From assembly GCF_002080455.1 (NCBI RefSeq), contig NZ_CP020555.1, positions 4,421,501 to 4,485,500 of the forward strand: a stretch of DNA of 64,000 nucleotides. The letters run 5' to 3'. The notes under the pieces were generated by a model. The model made no database searches and had not been told where the DNA came from. It was given only the letters and a program-made list of their open reading frames with translations. Of the stretch, positions 23,793 to 31,765 are shown piece by piece; the stretch's first letter is position 1; each line of letters starts with the position of its first letter. Source of the DNA: Streptomyces sp. Sge12. Its GTDB lineage: Bacteria > Actinomycetota > Actinomycetes > Streptomycetales > Streptomycetaceae. The position numbers and the translations under genes are program-made.

Positions 23793-25253
23793 ATGGCTAT
23801 CGGCGTCGTGGCGGGAATCGTTCTCGCCGCAATCGTGGCTCTGATCGGCCTGTTCAAGCTCATGTGGCGGGTGGCCGAACCGAACGAGGCACTCGTCATC
23901 TCCGGTTCCACGCACAAGACCGAGGGCCTCGGCCAGGGCATGGGCTTCCGGATCGTCACCGGGCGGGGGACGCTCGTACTCCCGGGCGTGCAGGCGGTGC
24001 GGAAACTGTCCCTGGACCTCAACGAGACCCAGCTGTCGGTGGACTGCGTCACCCACCAGGGCATCCCGCTGCGGGTGAAGGGCGTCGTCATCTTCAAGGT
24101 CGGCGACGACCTCGTGTCGATCGCCAACGCGGCCCGCCGCTTCCTCGACCAGCAAAAGATGATGCCCGAGCGCGTGCACATCGTCTTCGCGGGCCATCTG
24201 CGGTCCATCGTGGGCGGTTTGACGGTCGAGGACATGATCCGCGACCGGGAGAAGCTGACGGGGCAGACCCGGATGGCCTGCGGCACCGAGATGGAGAAGC
24301 TCGGCCTGATCGTCGACTCGCTGCAGATCCACGAGATCGAGGACCCGACCGGCTACATCAAGAACCTGGCGATGCCGCACGCGGCAGCCGTGCAGCGGGA
24401 CGCGCGGATCGCGCAGGCCGAAGCGAACCGGCTGGCCACGGAGGCCGAGCAGGCCGCCTTCGCCCGGATGGCCGAGGCCACCCGGGACAGCGAGATCTTG
24501 CAGGCCGGCTACCAGGCCGAGCGGGACAAGGCGGCGGCGACGGCCCGTCAGGCGGGCCCGCTGTCGGAGGCGGCCGCCCGCCAGGAGGTCGTCGTCCAGG
24601 AGACCCGGGTCGCCGAGCTGGAGGCACACCGGCGCGAGCAGCAGCTCCAGGCGGACGTACGCAAGCCCGCGGACGCGGCGGCGTACGAGACCCGCACCCG
24701 GGCCGAGGCCGAGCGCGACGCGCGGATCTCGGCGGCGCAGGCGAAGGCGCGGGAGACCGAGCTCGCGGCGGCCGCCGAGGCGACGCGGGTGACGACGGCG
24801 GCGACCGCCGACGCGCAGGCCGTGGAGGCGCGGGGTGTCGCGTCGGCGAAGGCGACGCGGGCGACGGGCGAGGCGGAGGCGGCGGCCACGCAGGCGCGGG
24901 GCCTCGCGGAGGCGGAGTCGGCGAAGGCGCGGGGCCTGGCCGAGGCGGAAGCGATCAAGGCGCGGGCCGCCGCGCTGGCGGAGAACCAGGAGGCGGTGGT
25001 CGCGCAGCAGCTGGCCGAGAACTGGCCGGCGATCGTGGAGGCGGGGGCGGGGGCCTTCGGGAACGTGGAGCACATGGTCCTGCTGAACGGGGCCGAGGGC
25101 ATGTCGGAGATGTTCGCCAAAGCCCTGACGATGGGCGGCACGGGCCTGGGCGTGGCCCGCCAACTCCTGGCCTCGATGGGCCAGCCCCCGTCGCCGACCC
25201 CGCCCCCCGCGACCCCACCGGCAAACGCCCGCATCCCCATCCGCGAGGAGTAA
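23793..25253 (+). CDS. floT: Flotillin-family (SPFH/band 7) membrane scaffold protein
   Basis: 486 residues. N-terminal membrane segment (IGVVAGIVLAAIVALIGLFKLMW), SPFH domain (NEALVISGSTHK ... LSVDCVTHQGIPLRVKGVVIFKVGD ... IVGGLTVEDMIRDREKLTGQ), then a long coiled coil rich in A/E/R with repeated EARGxA/GLAEAExxKA units (about 200-410). A Pro-rich tail ends NARIPIREE. Flotillins organise lipid domains and signalling complexes. ATG 23793 follows GGGGG; a TTG two codons before is the alternative. Partner: the NfeD-like gene upstream. Confidence 0.92.
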   Translation: MAIGVVAGIVLAAIVALIGLFKLMWRVAEPNEALVISGSTHKTEGLGQGMGFRIVTGRGTLVLPGVQAVRKLSLDLNETQLSVDCVTHQGIPLRVKGVVIFKVGDDLVSIANAARRFLDQQKMMPERVHIVFAGHLRSIVGGLTVEDMIRDREKLTGQTRMACGTEMEKLGLIVDSLQIHEIEDPTGYIKNLAMPHAAAVQRDARIAQAEANRLATEAEQAAFARMAEATRDSEILQAGYQAERDKAAATARQAGPLSEAAARQEVVVQETRVAELEAHRREQQLQADVRKPADAAAYETRTRAEAERDARISAAQAKARETELAAAAEATRVTTAATADAQAVEARGVASAKATRATGEAEAAATQARGLAEAESAKARGLAEAEAIKARAAALAENQEAVVAQQLAENWPAIVEAGAGAFGNVEHMVLLNGAEGMSEMFAKALTMGGTGLGVARQLLASMGQPPSPTPPPATPPANARIPIREE

Positions 25254-25409
25254 CCCCCTCATTCAGCCCCTGGGCCGTCTCTTTCGGATCACTGCAGGGC
25301 AGCCGTCATAAATGGGCGGCAGGCTCGTCCGCCAGTGCAGCCCGCCGCGTGACCGCCCGAGGGTAACTGCGGATATCACAACCTGCGGAGTGCTGTCGGG
25401 TGAGCTGGC

Positions 25410-26318
25410 TCATCGGCCCATGATGATGTCTTCGTCAACCGACCGTTCGTCGTCGAAGTAGTCGTAGGGATCGTCATCCAGTAGGACGTCCTCGTTCAGG
25501 TCACCCAAGTGGACGAGGAGCTTGCTGCCGACTTCGAGGTCGCATGCTGCGCAGTGGAAGCCATAGGGGACGAGGTAGACCTCATTCAGTCCGCTGCTGT
25601 CTGCGTAAAGGTTTACCTCGCCGGCCACCCACCCCTGGGATCCGCAGGCCGGGCAGTTCTTCGGAGCTTCCCGGCTCATGGTGAGCAGGGGCTGACTGGT
25701 GATCGCGGCCAGCACCACATCGCGCTCCTTGCGCGACATGTGCCCGAAGCGTTGTTCGAACATTGCGCGGGCCTTGACCAGCAGAGCTTCCGCCGCAACT
25801 CGTTCCTTCCGGACCTGTTCATCGACCAGCTTGTGATGCAGGACCAGGTAGGGGCCCCAGTATCCGTTCGGATCGATCTTCAGTTCTTCGAGAACCGGGT
25901 CGACCAGGCGCAGGCAGATCGTGAAGACCGCTTCGGCTTGCGTCGCGTCGTGTATCGCGCTGTGTGCGACCCCGTTTCGGGCGTCCGCCAGAGGCTCCAG
26001 AGCCTTCTTGTCGATCGGGATCTTCTTGGGGAGGAGCTTGAGCACCCGTTCATGGGCCTCAGCGAGACCGATGGTCTTCACCTTGGCCAGAGGGCCCGCG
26101 TGGGAGCCCAGCCCCGTGGCATGCAGCAGCGAGTCGAAGTGCCGGCCGTCGACGATCAGCGCCGGGTGAATCCCAGCGAGGTAGGCCTTGAGCAGGTGCT
26201 CCGTAGCGATCCCCGCATGGTGAACGGCGAAGTCGTAGCCCTCCGGCCCCTCGACGAAGGCCGCCAGTGCGGCATGCATCCACCGTTGCGATGATCTTTT
26301 CAGCTGCTCTGAGTCCAT
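25410..26318 (-). CDS. HEPN-like and zinc-ribbon protein, lower-GC accessory gene
   Basis: 302-residue protein with no firm family assignment. The helical N-terminal half (HHAGIATEHLLKAYLAGIHPALIV ... PLADARNGVAHSAIHDATQ) carries R114-N-G-V-A-H119, the Rx4H motif of HEPN ribonuclease/toxin-like domains. A zinc-ribbon-like C-terminal module follows (C222-x2-C225 and C256-x2-C259), ending in a strongly acidic tail (EDVLLDDDPYDYFDDERSVDEDII). Codon use is visibly less GC-rich than its neighbours. An integrase remnant lies 42 nt upstream. A nucleic-acid-directed defence or abortive-infection role is plausible but inferred. Confidence 0.7.
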   Translation of the reverse strand: MDSEQLKRSSQRWMHAALAAFVEGPEGYDFAVHHAGIATEHLLKAYLAGIHPALIVDGRHFDSLLHATGLGSHAGPLAKVKTIGLAEAHERVLKLLPKKIPIDKKALEPLADARNGVAHSAIHDATQAEAVFTICLRLVDPVLEELKIDPNGYWGPYLVLHHKLVDEQVRKERVAAEALLVKARAMFEQRFGHMSRKERDVVLAAITSQPLLTMSREAPKNCPACGSQGWVAGEVNLYADSSGLNEVYLVPYGFHCAACDLEVGSKLLVHLGDLNEDVLLDDDPYDYFDDERSVDEDIIMGR

Positions 26319-26360
26319 GGCCGAGACGATAGGGCCGCGGAACCGCTGAGTGCCTCGGGA

Positions 26361-26632
26361 TTAGCCGGCAGGCTGGGAACGGCTCTGGAGTTCGGCTGCA
26401 TGTCGGGCCCAGTTGCCCCCGGACTGGGTCCAGGCGGTCGCCGTGCCGGGGCTGATGCCCAGGAGTTCCGTGAGGACCGCCGCCGGCAGCTGGGTGGGGA
26501 GTCCCATCAGAGCGGAGGCTCTGCCAGGGCGGGAGTAGATGCCCAGCCGGTTGAGCCGCTTTCTGAGATGGGGGTGGCTGAGGTGCTGACCCGGGAAGGC
26601 GGCAGGGAAGAGCCAGGGAGAGCCGGACTCCA
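26361..26632 (-). pseudogene. Tyrosine-recombinase/integrase C-terminal remnant
   Basis: About 90 codons resembling the C-terminus of a Streptomyces phage-type integrase family: SPWLFPAAFPGQHLSHP, LRKRLNRLGIYSRPGRASAL, LPTQLPAAVLTELLGISPG, ending SRSQPAG and TAA. The catalytic core and the rest of the gene are absent. Upstream it runs straight into the dispersed repeat and the next gene. The recognition is from memory of the family's typical tail (PWLFPG, RLxxLGI, LPAAVLAxMLGI). It marks an old integration scar next to the atypical HEPN-like gene. Confidence 0.6.
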
Positions 26633-26644
26633 GGTGCGGCGCCG

Positions 26645-26700
26645 CCGCCGGGGGCGCTGCCCCCGGACCCCCGCTCCTCAAACGCCGGAGGGGCTGAATC
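26645..26700 (+). repeat. Dispersed GC-rich repeat, forward copy
   Basis: Contains GGGGGCGCTGCCCCCGGAC and CTCAAACGCCGGAGGGGCTG, the same unit as at 6472-6670. It abuts the stop codon of the secreted beta-propeller gene and separates it from the integrase remnant. Confidence 0.75.
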
Positions 26701-27706
26701 AGGGGCGGCGGCGGCGGAGGAGGCGTTTGGCTCCGAAGACCAGGACCAGGCCGCCCGCCAGGACGAGCGCGCCCTTGCCGAAGCTTCCCGTCGGCTCCAC
26801 CGCAGGGGCCGCACCCGACGGGGACCCCGGCTGCGGCGAGGCAGAGGGGGCGGCGGCCCCGACCGGGACCGCGATGACCCGGCTGCCCTCGCCCTCCGCG
26901 CCGAACATCAGCGTCGCGCCGTCCGGCGTGTACGTCACCGACTCCGCCTGGCCCTGCCACGGCGCGTCCACCCGCTCGCCCTCGCCCACCGGCAGGCCGT
27001 CCTTCCACGGGTAGGTGCGGGCCATGAAGTAGCCGCGCAGCGTCAGCCGGGTGCCGTCGGGGGAGAAGGCGCCGTCCGTCACCCACGGCACGTCGGCGAC
27101 CCGCCGGAAGACGTTCGTGCCGCCCGCCGACAGCTCCGCGGGCCCCTCGTACAGGCCGCCCTTGCTCTCGTCCTTGCTGGCGATGTAGACGCGGCCGGTC
27201 ACCGGATGCACCATCAGGGCCTCCGCGTTGCGCGCCCCGTCGGCGTACTTCACCGTGAACTGGGCGGCCTTGACCGTGACGTCACCGAGTTGCTTCGGCT
27301 CCGGGAAGCGGTAGATCCACACGTGGTCCCAGGTTCCGCCGCGGTTGTCGCCGATGTCCCCGACGTAGAGCTGGCCGTCCGGGCCCAGGGAGATCGCTTC
27401 GACGTCGCGCGGCTTGCCGATGCCCGTCAGCGTCACCCGGGCCACCGTCCTGCCGGTGGCCGAGTCCACCGCGTAGATGTACGGGCCGTCGTCGCTGTCG
27501 TTGTGCGTCCAGTACACGCCCGGGTGGATCCGGCTGGCGGCCAGGCCGCTCGACTCCTTGATCCGCGGATCGGAGATGGTGAAGGAGGACGCGGCGGGGG
27601 TGTCCGCCGCGACGGCCGGGCCCGGCAGCACGGCGAGGGCGGCGGCGACGGCGGCGGTCACGGCAACGGCGGCCGACGCGGCGGCGGACGGCAGGGGCAG
27701 GCGCAT
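26699..27706 (-). CDS. Secreted, membrane-anchored beta-propeller-like protein
   Basis: 335 residues: signal peptide (RLPLPSAAASAAVAVTAAVAAALAVLPGPAVAA), a repetitive beta-sheet domain (SGLAASRIHPGVYWTHNDSDDGPYIYAVDSATG, AISLGPDGQLYVGDIGDNRG, DGAFSPDGTRLTLRGY, AESVTYTPDGATLMFG), a Pro/Ala linker, then one C-terminal membrane helix and RRRRP anchor. The blades suggest a WD40/NHL-like propeller, likely a surface scaffold or hydrolase-like domain. Function unknown. Divergent from the SGNH hydrolase gene. Confidence 0.8.
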   Translation of the reverse strand: MRLPLPSAAASAAVAVTAAVAAALAVLPGPAVAADTPAASSFTISDPRIKESSGLAASRIHPGVYWTHNDSDDGPYIYAVDSATGRTVARVTLTGIGKPRDVEAISLGPDGQLYVGDIGDNRGGTWDHVWIYRFPEPKQLGDVTVKAAQFTVKYADGARNAEALMVHPVTGRVYIASKDESKGGLYEGPAELSAGGTNVFRRVADVPWVTDGAFSPDGTRLTLRGYFMARTYPWKDGLPVGEGERVDAPWQGQAESVTYTPDGATLMFGAEGEGSRVIAVPVGAAAPSASPQPGSPSGAAPAVEPTGSFGKGALVLAGGLVLVFGAKRLLRRRRP

Positions 27707-27782
27707 TCCCCCAGCCTGCCAGTACGTGCCGCGTGTCCGGCGTCACAGGGGTTTCTGTCGCGCGATCCGCGATGATGACCGG

Positions 27783-28475
27783 ATGCGTTTCATGTTCGTC
27801 GGCGACTCCATGACCATCGGACGCGCCGGCGACTACACCTGGCGCTACCGGATGTGGCAGCACCTCAGCTCAACCCTCGGCGGTCCCCACCGGATCGTCG
27901 GTCCGCGCTGCGAGCTGTACGACACCGTCGCCGACACGCCCACCAGCCACGCCTACGCCGACCCGGGCTTTCCGGAGCACGCCCGCCGCCATCTGGCCGG
28001 CTGGGGCGAGGGCTGGCAGCACATGGCCCCCCTGATAGGCCCGGCGGTCGCCGCCACCGGCGCCGACGTCCTGCTGGTCTCCCTCGGGCTGATCGACCTC
28101 GGCTTCTACACCGACGCCGAGCAGACGGCCGTCAACGCCCGCCGGTTCGTGGCGGAGGCCCGCGCCGCCGGGCCCGGCGTCCGGATGGTCCTGCTGCCGG
28201 TCATCCCGAACAGCCGGGCCGAGGAGGACGCGCCCTTCGCGGCGGAGGTGGCCCGCTTCAACGAGCTCCTCGCGAAGGCGGTCGCCGACCTGACGACCGA
28301 GGCCTCGCCGATCCTGCTGGCCGCGCGCCCGGACGCGTACGACATCCACCGCGACACCTACGACGGCACTCACCCGAACGCCTCCGGCGAGCACCGGCTG
28401 GCGGGCGAGTTCGCGGCGGTCCTGCACCAGGCGTGGGGGATCGGCGGGCCCTACCGGCCCGCGCAGGGGCTGTAA
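27783..28475 (+). CDS. SGNH/GDSL hydrolase
   Basis: 230-residue esterase/lipase-like enzyme without a signal peptide. Block I is FVGDSMTIG (nucleophile Ser in GDS) and block V is YDGTHPNASGEHRLA (catalytic Asp-x-x-His). VLLVSLGLIDLGF occupies the place of the usual G-x-N-D block III, lacking a clear Asn-Asp, so the oxyanion set is atypical. Likely a cytoplasmic carboxylester or acetyl hydrolase. ATG 27783 lies 6 nt after GATGAT, with no ribosome site, so it may be leaderless. Confidence 0.85.
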   Translation: MRFMFVGDSMTIGRAGDYTWRYRMWQHLSSTLGGPHRIVGPRCELYDTVADTPTSHAYADPGFPEHARRHLAGWGEGWQHMAPLIGPAVAATGADVLLVSLGLIDLGFYTDAEQTAVNARRFVAEARAAGPGVRMVLLPVIPNSRAEEDAPFAAEVARFNELLAKAVADLTTEASPILLAARPDAYDIHRDTYDGTHPNASGEHRLAGEFAAVLHQAWGIGGPYRPAQGL

Positions 28476-28496
28476 CACGCCCTTCACGGCAGGGTC

Positions 28497-28528
28497 TTGC
28501 TTCGAGCGCACTCGAAGCAGTTGGCTAG
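28497..28528 (+). promoter_or_regulatory. MerR-type promoter with palindrome in the -35/-10 spacer
   Basis: TTGCTT (28497-28502), then -10-like TGGCTA near 28522-28527, about 19 nt apart. The spacer holds a perfect 9-bp dyad TGCTTCGAG-N4-CTCGAAGCA (28498-28519). Over-long spacers with a central dyad are characteristic of MerR-family activated promoters. The expected start point coincides with the ATG at 28535. Confidence 0.6.
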
Positions 28529-28534
28529 TGCCCC

Positions 28535-29524
28535 ATGAAGTACACGCAGCTCGGACGCACCGGCCTCAAGGTCAGCCGACTTGTACTCGGCACCATGAAC
28601 TTCGGCCCCCAGACCGGGGAGCCCGAAAGTCACTCGATCATGGATTCCGCCCTCGACGCGGGCATCAACTACTTCGACACCGCCAATGTGTACGGGTGGG
28701 GCGAGAACAAGGGCCGCACCGAGGAGATCATCGGCACCTGGTTCGCCCAGGGCGGCGACCGCCGTGAGAAGACGGTCCTCGCCACCAAGGTGTACGGCTC
28801 CATGTCCCGCGAGGGGGACACCTGGCCCAACTACGACCGCCTCTCGGCGCTGAACATCCGCCGGGCCGTCGACGCCAGCCTCAAGCGGCTCCAGACGGAC
28901 TACATCGACGTCTACCAGTTCCACCACGTGGACCGGCTGACCCCCTTCGAGGAGATCTGGCAGGCCGTCGAGGTCCTGGTCCAGCAGGGCAAGATCCTCT
29001 ACGCGGGCTCCTCCAACTTCCCCGGCTGGAAGATCGCCCAGGCCAACGAGACCGCGGCCCGCCAGGGGCGGCTCGGCCTGGTCAGCGAGCAGTGCCTCTA
29101 CAACCTCGCCGAGCGGCGCGCCGAGATGGAGGTCATCCCGGCCGCCGAGGCGTACGGGCTCGGGGTCATCCCGTGGTCCCCGCTCCACGGGGGCCTGCTG
29201 GGCGGGGTCATCAAGAAGGAGGTCGAGGGCGGCCGCCGCGCCTCCGGCCGGTCGGCGGACGCGCTCGCGAACACCGCGGTACGGGCGCAGGTGCAGGCGT
29301 ACGAGGACCTGTTGGACAAGCACGGCCTGGAGCCGGGCGAGGTCGGGCTGGCCTGGCTGCTGACGCGTCCGGGGGTCACCGGGCCGATCGTCGGTCCGCG
29401 GACGCAGGAGCAGCTCGACTCGGCGCTGCGCGCGGTGGAGCTGGAGCTGTCGGAGGAGGTCCTGGCGGGCCTCGAGGAGATCTTCCCCGGTCCCGGGGCG
29501 TCGCCGGAGGCCTTCGCCTGGTAG
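28535..29524 (+). CDS. Aldo/keto reductase
   Basis: 329-residue NADPH-dependent oxidoreductase with a TIM barrel: MKYTQLGRTGLKVSRLVLGTMNFG, INYFDTANVYGWGENKGRTEEIIG (catalytic Asp and Tyr), VLATKVYG (Lys), VYQFHHVD (His), GSSNFPGWKIAQ and GPIVGPRTQEQLDSAL (cofactor pocket). YajO/Tas-like branch; substrates are typically aldehydes and quinones. A MerR-type promoter directly upstream, probably with leaderless start, suggests induction by a stress or aldehyde/quinone effector. The regulator itself is not in the immediate vicinity. Confidence 0.93.
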   Translation: MKYTQLGRTGLKVSRLVLGTMNFGPQTGEPESHSIMDSALDAGINYFDTANVYGWGENKGRTEEIIGTWFAQGGDRREKTVLATKVYGSMSREGDTWPNYDRLSALNIRRAVDASLKRLQTDYIDVYQFHHVDRLTPFEEIWQAVEVLVQQGKILYAGSSNFPGWKIAQANETAARQGRLGLVSEQCLYNLAERRAEMEVIPAAEAYGLGVIPWSPLHGGLLGGVIKKEVEGGRRASGRSADALANTAVRAQVQAYEDLLDKHGLEPGEVGLAWLLTRPGVTGPIVGPRTQEQLDSALRAVELELSEEVLAGLEEIFPGPGASPEAFAW

Positions 29525-29534
29525 GCGGCGGGGG

Positions 29535-29624
29535 TTACTGGCCGACGGCAGCCGCCACGGCCACGACGACGAACATCAGTACGAGTACACCGGCCATCAC
29601 ACGGTTTCGGGTCTTGGGATCCAC
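29535..29624 (-). CDS. 29-aa single-helix membrane microprotein
   Basis: Very small frame: VDPKTRNRVMAGVLVLMFVVVAVAAAVGQ, with GTG start and TAA stop; one hydrophobic helix after a basic N-terminus. An in-frame TAG four codons upstream fixes the start. The ribosome site is weak. Such positively charged, one-span peptides are common but usually unannotated in actinomycetes. It converges with the aldo/keto reductase gene, 10 nt between stops. Confidence 0.5.
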   Translation of the reverse strand: MDPKTRNRVMAGVLVLMFVVVAVAAAVGQ

Positions 29625-29643
29625 CCGTCGAGCCTAACGCGGC

Positions 29644-29670
29644 AGCCCCTGCATCGTGGACGCAGGGGCT
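29644..29670. terminator. Hairpin AGCCCCTGC/GCAGGGGCT
   Basis: 9-bp perfect stem with a 9-nt loop, located upstream of the microprotein and downstream of the aldo/keto reductase. Likely terminates the plus-strand transcript. Confidence 0.55.
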
Positions 29671-29785
29671 GTGCCGTGGTGGGGGTGCGCCGCCGGCCGT
29701 GGCGTGGATCACGGTACCGGCGGCTGGTAGCCGGCACCCGCCGGGCCCGCGCCGAACGGGCGCCGGCCCGGCGCCGGTGTGCGGC

Positions 29786-30340
29786 TCAGCCGCCGAGCGG
29801 CCAGGCCCGGACGGTCTCGTACCGGGGCTGCTCGCCCGGCACCCCGCTGACGGGGAGGTTGCTGCGGACCAGGCTGAGCGTGTCCACCCGCCAGGGCGTG
29901 CCCTCGAAGTCCGCGAGGGCGTCCAGGTACGGCCCCAGCGGGGTGGCGGCGTGGTGGCTGCGGGCCAGGGTGAGGTGCGGGGTGTACCGGCGGTGCTGGT
30001 CCATCGGTACCCCGGCCCGCCGGGCGGCGGCGTCGGCCCGTTCGGCGAGCATCCGCAGGGCGGGGAGCTCCCCGGCGGCGCCGGCCCACAGGGCCCGGTC
30101 CCCGAAGTGGCCGCTGCCGTGCAGGCGCAGCGCGAAGGGAGCCGTGCGGTGGGCGGCCCGCTCCAGGCGCGTGTGCAGCTCCGGGAGCACCTCGTCCCGT
30201 ACCTCGCCGAGGAAGGCGAGGGTGAAGTGCCAGCCGTCCCTCCCGGTCCAGGTCAGCCGGTCGTCGTGGACCTCGTCGACGGCCCGGGCCAGCTCGGCGA
30301 CGGCTTCGTCCGGCGGGAGGACGGCTGCGAACAGTCTCAT
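29786..30340 (-). CDS. thpR: RNA 2',3'-cyclic phosphodiesterase
   Basis: 184-residue 2H-phosphoesterase: MRLFAAVLPPDEAV, first HxT motif WHFTLAFLGEV, second HxT motif YTPHLTLARS, and the family region SLVRSNLPVSGVPGEQPRYETV. It opens or ligates 2',5'/2',3' cyclic phosphate RNA ends; the physiological target is unclear. ATG 30340. It starts 32 nt after the stop of the MFS exporter and may be expressed with it. Confidence 0.92.
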   Translation of the reverse strand: MRLFAAVLPPDEAVAELARAVDEVHDDRLTWTGRDGWHFTLAFLGEVRDEVLPELHTRLERAAHRTAPFALRLHGSGHFGDRALWAGAAGELPALRMLAERADAAARRAGVPMDQHRRYTPHLTLARSHHAATPLGPYLDALADFEGTPWRVDTLSLVRSNLPVSGVPGEQPRYETVRAWPLGG

Positions 30341-30372
30341 GCGGCGAGCGTAGCCGGGGCGCGGCGACGGGG

Positions 30373-31740
30373 TCAGGCGGCTGCGACCAGCTCGGGGGCG
30401 GGGGCCGCCGGGACGAAGGTCAGGCCGCGGCGGCTCACCCGGAGGCGGAGGTTGCCGACGCGGGCCAGGACCACCGCGACCGCGAGGGAGGCGGCCAGGG
30501 AGATCACGGCGCCCGAGGCCATGCCGATCCGGGCGCCGTAGGTGTCCGTGATCCAGCCCAGCAGCGGGGCGCCCAGCGGGGTGCCGCCGGTGAAGACCAT
30601 CATGAACAGGGCCATGACCCGGCCGCGCATCTCGGGGTCGGTCGCCATCTGCACGCTGGAGTTGGCCGTGACGTTGACGGTCAGGCCGAAGATCCCGATG
30701 GGCACGAGCAGGGCGGCGAACAGCCAGAAGCCGGGTGCGAAGGCGGTCACCAGGAGCAGGACCGAGAACAGCACGGCCGCGGCGACCAGCACCCGCAGGC
30801 GGGACTGTCCGCGCCGGGCGGCGAGCAGGGCGCCCACCAGGGAGCCGACCGCGATCAGGGTGTTGAAGAGCCCGTAGGTGCCCGCGTCCCCGTGGAAGAC
30901 GTCGCTGACGTAGGCGGAGAGCCAGATCGGGAAGTTGAACCCGAAGGTGCCGATGAAGCCCACGAGCACGATCGGCCAGACCAGTTCCGGGCGGCCGGCG
31001 ACGTAGCGCAGGCCCTCGCGGAGCTGGCCCTTGGCGCGGGGCCGGGTTTCGACGGGGTGCAGTTCGTGCGTCCGCATCATCAGCAGGCCGGCGATGGGTG
31101 CGGCGAAGGACAGCCCGTTCAGCAGGAAGGCCCAGCCGGATCCGACGGCGGTGATCAGCACACCGGCGATCGCCGGGCCGACCAGCCGCGCGGACTGGAA
31201 GTTGGCGGAGTTCAGGCTGACGGCGTTGGCCACCTGCTCCTTGCCGACCATCTCGGACACGAAGGTCTGCCGGGCCGGGTTGTCGACGACGGTGACCAGG
31301 CCGAGGGCGAAGGCGGCGAGGTAGACGTGCCACACCTGGACGTGCCCGGCGAGGGTGAGGGCGGCCAGGGCGATGCCCGTCAGGCCCATCGCGCTCTGGG
31401 TGGCGAGGAGCAGCGGCCGCTTGGGCAGCCGGTCCGCGAGTACGCCGCCGTAGAGGCCGAACATCAGCATCGGCAGGAACTGCAGGGCGATGGTGATGCC
31501 GACGGCGGAGGCGGAGCCGGTCAGCGAGAGGACGAGCCAGTCCTGGGCGATGCGCTGCATCCAGGTGCCCGTGTTCGAGACGACCTGGCCGGTGGCGAAG
31601 AGCCGGTAGTTCCGGATCCGCAGCGAGCTGAACATGGAGCCCTTGCCCGCGGGTGCTGCGACGGCCCGGTCGGCCGGCGCAGGCGTAGAGGGGGTGGATA
31701 TGTGGCCGGGTGCGGAGTCTGCTCCGGTTCCCGTACTCAA
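30373..31740 (-). CDS. MFS exporter, MFS_3/EntS-like
   Basis: 455 residues, about 12 helices: FSSLRIRNYRLFATGQVVSNTGTWMQRIAQDWLVL is the signature start, followed by LPMLMFGLYGGVLADRLPKRPLLL, LNSANFQSARLVGPAIAGVL and GRVMALFMMVFTGGTPLGAPLLGW. This branch includes enterobactin and macrolide exporters. TTG 31740 is supported by AGGAGG nine nt upstream. It lies 25 nt after the MarR-type regulator, so the two probably form a drug-inducible regulator/exporter operon with thpR downstream. Confidence 0.89.
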   Translation of the reverse strand: MSTGTGADSAPGHISTPSTPAPADRAVAAPAGKGSMFSSLRIRNYRLFATGQVVSNTGTWMQRIAQDWLVLSLTGSASAVGITIALQFLPMLMFGLYGGVLADRLPKRPLLLATQSAMGLTGIALAALTLAGHVQVWHVYLAAFALGLVTVVDNPARQTFVSEMVGKEQVANAVSLNSANFQSARLVGPAIAGVLITAVGSGWAFLLNGLSFAAPIAGLLMMRTHELHPVETRPRAKGQLREGLRYVAGRPELVWPIVLVGFIGTFGFNFPIWLSAYVSDVFHGDAGTYGLFNTLIAVGSLVGALLAARRGQSRLRVLVAAAVLFSVLLLVTAFAPGFWLFAALLVPIGIFGLTVNVTANSSVQMATDPEMRGRVMALFMMVFTGGTPLGAPLLGWITDTYGARIGMASGAVISLAASLAVAVVLARVGNLRLRVSRRGLTFVPAAPAPELVAAA

Positions 31741-31765
31741 AAGCGTTCGCCTCCTGGCGTCGTTC

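Noticed and set aside
21392..24286. Other long open frames overlapping mqn, MFS, DUF3027 and flotillin genes
   Set aside because: Same GC-skew effect; all have Arg/Ala/Gly/Pro-rich nonsense translations and contradict recognised genes.
25410..26700. Active integrative element
   Set aside because: Only the C-terminal tail of an integrase is present; no excisionase, replication gene or tRNA attachment site was seen.
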